NCBI RefSeq assembly: GCF_009176645.1
Contig: NZ_AP019007.1
Location: 186,001-250,000, forward strand
DNA length: 64,000 nt
Direction: 5' to 3'
Origin: Enterobacter oligotrophicus
Lineage (GTDB): Bacteria; Pseudomonadota; Gammaproteobacteria; Enterobacterales; Enterobacteriaceae
How positions within the stretch are numbered: position 1 is the stretch's first letter; each line of letters opens with the position of its first letter. Shown here piece after piece: positions 63,158 through 64,000 of this stretch. The position numbers and the translations under genes were made by a program. The notes under the pieces were generated by a model, which searched no databases, was not told where the DNA came from, and saw nothing but the letters and a program-made list of their open reading frames with translations.

Positions 63158-64000
63158 GTGGCTGCGGTCATCCATAATGAGATGCTGGACGAGATTCTGG
63201 CGCAGGTTCGTCCGTTACTGGGGCAGGGTAAGGTTGCCGACTATATTCCGGCGCTGGCGTCGGTCAGCGGTAATAAGCTGGGCATCGCCATTTGTACGGT
63301 AGACGGCCAGCGCTATCAAGCCGGTGATGCCCGTGAGCGCTTCTCGATTCAGTCAATTTCAAAAGTGCTGAGCCTGGTGGCGGCCATGCGTCAGTATGAT
63401 GAAGATGAAATCTGGCAGCGCGTGGGTAAAGATCCGTCCGGCCAGCCGTTTAACTCTCTCCTGCAGCTTGAAATTGAACAGGGTAAACCGCGTAACCCCT
63501 TTATCAACGCCGGGGCGCTGGTGGTGTGCGATATGCTGCAAAGCCGCCTCAGTGCGCCTCGTCAACGTATGCTTGAAATTGTGCGCCAGCTTTCCGGTGT
63601 GCAGGATATCGCCTATGATCCGGTTGTGGCACGCTCTGAGTTTGAACACTCCGCCCGTAACGCGGCAATTGCCTGGCTGATGAAATCGTTTGGCAATTTT
63701 CATAACGATGTTGCCACCGTTCTGCAAAACTACTTTCACTACTGTGCGCTGAAGATGAACTGCGTTGAGCTGGCCCAAACGTTTTTGTTCCTCGCTCACC
63801 AGGGCCACGCGCCGCATCTCTCTGAAGATGTGGTTTCCCCGATGCAGGCTCGCCAGATTAACGCCCTGATGGCGACCAGCGGGATGTATCAGAACGCCGG
63901 AGAGTTCGCGTGGCGTGTTGGTTTGCCAGCCAAGTCGGGCGTTGGCGGGGGCGTCGTGGCGATTGTACCGCACGAGATGGCGATAGCCGTCTGGAGCCCG
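63158..64000 (+). CDS. glsB: Glutaminase GlsB (YneH), 3' end outside window
   Basis: The gene starts at a GTG (63158) with AAGGAG six bases upstream. The first 281 residues are seen of about 308 in E. coli GlsB. This serine-type glutaminase has the catalytic S66-x-x-K69 pair in FSIQSISKV and other conserved blocks such as [15 protein letters not shown] and [17 protein letters not shown]. It hydrolyses glutamine to glutamate and ammonia. The frame is open at the window edge, so the end is missing. Confidence 0.95.
   Translation, partial: MAAVIHNEMLDEILAQVRPLLGQGKVADYIPALASVSGNKLGIAICTVDGQRYQAGDARERFSIQSISKVLSLVAAMRQYDEDEIWQRVGKDPSGQPFNSLLQLEIEQGKPRNPFINAGALVVCDMLQSRLSAPRQRMLEIVRQLSGVQDIAYDPVVARSEFEHSARNAAIAWLMKSFGNFHNDVATVLQNYFHYCALKMNCVELAQTFLFLAHQGHAPHLSEDVVSPMQARQINALMATSGMYQNAGEFAWRVGLPAKSGVGGGVVAIVPHEMAIAVWSP

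Overview
The window is chromosomal DNA of an Enterobacteriaceae member. Gene content and order follow the E. coli hrpA-ydcF-aldA-gapC-cybB ... trg-ydcI-ydcJ-opgD ... ydcK-tehAB-ydcL-ydcO-ydcN-rlhA-yncJ stretch, then the ydeE-eamA-marBAR-marC-sotB ... ptrR-sad-glsB stretch. Proteins are close to, but clearly different from, E. coli K-12. Extra genes at the junctions (an Urt urea importer, a second PQQ dehydrogenase, an esterase cassette) and the REP-like palindromes suggest Enterobacter or a near relative such as Lelliottia, Leclercia or Kosakonia. This is inference from remembered homologues, not from a search. No phage, insertion sequence, tRNA, rRNA or CRISPR array was seen.

Layout. 1-6540: the 3' end of hrpA, an O-methyltransferase, and a three-gene tripartite efflux operon read leftwards. 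6761-10953: ydcF, aldA, an intact gapC and cybB. 10998-15130: a variable patch with a sugar-type oxidoreductase and its DeoR regulator, the connector operon ycgZ-ymgA-ariR behind a TGTACA dyad, two small genes, and a 500-base gap holding a candidate small RNA. 15141-18454: frmRA (no frmB) and trg. 18545-30038: a membrane PQQ dehydrogenase, ydcI, ydcJ/hglS, a four-gene accessory cassette (esterase, LysR regulator, methionine aminotransferase, amino-acid binding protein) and opgD. 30106-43172: ydcK, tehAB, a peptidase T facing a peptide-binding protein, ydcL, a DMT exporter with a divergent AraC regulator, ydcO/ydcN, rlhA, yncJ and a small exported unknown. 43322-52416: an ftrA-like regulator facing a rhodanese gene, a MetE-C-like gene behind met boxes, the urtABCDE operon behind a sigma-54 promoter, and zinT behind a Zur box. 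52502-64000: ydeE, eamA, the mar locus, sotB, a phzF-family gene, ptrR/sad, a chemoreceptor gene and the 5' part of glsB.

How the genes work together. Much of the window is transport and scavenging under clear local control: nitrogen (urt with sigma-54; sad, glsB and ptrR), zinc (zinT), methionine (met boxes), formaldehyde (frmRA), peptides (pepT and its binding protein) and efflux (mar locus, tripartite pump, ydeE, eamA, sotB). Compared with E. coli the backbone is kept and change is concentrated at a few junctions: cybB-trg, trg-ydcI, ydcJ-opgD, opgD-ydcK (where ydcH and rimL are absent), tehB-ydcL, and yncJ to ydeE.

The observations most worth checking are the candidate small RNA at 14690-14882, the TGTACA dyad in the ycgZ promoter, the NWETF tail on the Trg orthologue, the MetJ-type boxes before the MetE-C-like gene, and the self-contained cassettes listed in the findings. 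No wholly new system can be claimed from sequence reading alone.
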